Translations under genes and position numbers: made by a program
From: Mollicutes bacterium
Lineage (GTDB): Bacteria; Bacillota_I; Bacilli_A; RF39; UBA660
Length of the DNA stretch: 15,449 nucleotides
Assembly (NCBI GenBank): GCA_012838395.1
Contig: DUPI01000081.1
Coordinates: 1 to 15,449 of the forward strand
Direction: 5' to 3'
Part shown: piece by piece, positions 15,189-15,449 of the stretch
Layout of the letters: every line of letters begins with the position of its first letter
Position numbering within the stretch: position 1 is the first letter of the stretch
The notes under the pieces: model-generated
The model's database searches: none
What the model saw: the letters and a program-made list of their open reading frames with translations, nothing else
What the model was told of the DNA's origin: nothing

Positions 15189-15216
15189 ATTATATCATAT
15201 TTTGGCAAAAAATCAA
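15189..15216 (-). promoter_or_regulatory. Promoter of the AMP-binding ligase gene
   Basis: TTGATT (15216-15211) and TATAAT (15194-15189) are separated by 16 bases on the minus strand, and the -10 carries a TG extension (TGATATAAT). It lies 55 bases before the ligase start codon and downstream of the terminator at 15291-15329. Confidence 0.7.
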
Positions 15217-15290
15217 CTCTATCTGAATATTTATTTAATAATAATTTTCAACAAATCATAACCCTGGTTTACTAGAAATTGGGATAAAAT

Positions 15291-15329
15291 AAAAAGGAAA
15301 GTAATATGATAGTATCTAACTTCCTTTTT
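15291..15329 (-). terminator. Terminator of the gene at the right edge
   Basis: AAAAAGGAA and TTCCTTTTT pair (extendable by two base pairs past a bulge) around a loop of roughly 16-20 bases. On the minus strand the hairpin ends in a T-rich tract. It lies five bases after the stop of the partial gene. Confidence 0.65.
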
Positions 15330-15333
15330 ATGC

Positions 15334-15449
15334 TTAAATATCTGCTTTTTTATTTTCAATATTTATAATTTTTTGTTTATCTATTGAATTTACTTGATCT
15401 TTTATTAACGAAATAGCATGATCTAATTCCAAAGTTAATTGTTCTCCAC
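15334..15449 (-). CDS. C-terminal 37 codons of an unidentified protein (cut by window edge)
   Basis: One minus-strand frame is open from the window edge to TAA at 15336-15334 and reads GEQLTLELDHAISLIKDQ followed by a Lys/Asn/Ile-rich tail ending KKADI. The other two frames stop within the stretch. A helical, charged C-terminus is likely, but it is too short and plain for a family call. The terminator immediately after the stop supports that this is a real gene end. Confidence 0.55.
   Translation of the reverse strand, partial: GEQLTLELDHAISLIKDQVNSIDKQKIINIENKKADI

Noticed and set aside
15236..15284. Imperfect inverted repeat CCC...GGG with TTT...AAA upstream of the ligase promoter, considered as an att site or operator
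   Set aside because: Only short paired blocks, no second copy in the window and no integrase; too weak to call.

Overview
The window is very AT-rich. It uses the standard bacterial code: TGA appears as a stop and Trp is TGG. Start codons are ATG, GTG and TTG with AGGTG/AGGAGG-type ribosome sites, and simple hairpin-plus-T-run terminators are common. This, with B. subtilis YdjG/YdjI-like proteins, points to a low-GC Bacillota, plausibly an uncultured gut or Mollicutes-adjacent Bacilli lineage. That placement is inference. All supported genes are on the minus strand, so gene order is read from high to low coordinates.

Right part (15449 to about 10960): the C-terminal end of an unknown gene, then a promoter, a stand-alone AMP-forming acyl-CoA synthetase-like ligase and its terminator, then a promoter, a polytopic hybrid histidine kinase with two receiver domains and its terminator. 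A short accessory stretch follows (10950-10490). It holds a 12-codon peptide gene with a near-ideal Shine-Dalgarno and its own terminator, and a small XRE-type helix-turn-helix gene broken by a frameshift, also with a terminator.

Central and left part (10411 to 170): an apparent long operon. An extended -10 promoter and about 220-nt leader precede an SPFH protein (YdjI-like, with C-terminal SHOCT) and a double zinc-ribbon membrane protein (YdjG-like). After these come a zinc-ribbon Yip1-like membrane protein, a membrane-anchored WG-repeat-like protein, a zinc-ribbon membrane-anchored HEXXH metallopeptidase-like protein, a second FDPMTGQPI-tagged anchored protein, and a membrane protein with a C-terminal zinc ribbon. 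A strong hairpin divides the operon before the metallopeptidase gene. The last gene abuts a divergent fragment of EF-Tu domain III, followed by a terminator. At the left edge lies the start of another XRE regulator.

The most interesting feature is the modular architecture of this operon. Two kinds of short cytoplasmic N-terminal tag (zinc ribbon, or FDPMTGQPI) are joined through similar Pro/Gln 'PVQP' linkers to membrane segments and, in three cases, to different outward-facing domains. Similar linkers occur in the SPFH protein. I infer a membrane-associated complex on an SPFH/YdjG scaffold, related to the B. subtilis PspA-YdjGHI envelope-stress system but with a different set of outer domains. 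No PspA gene is in the window.
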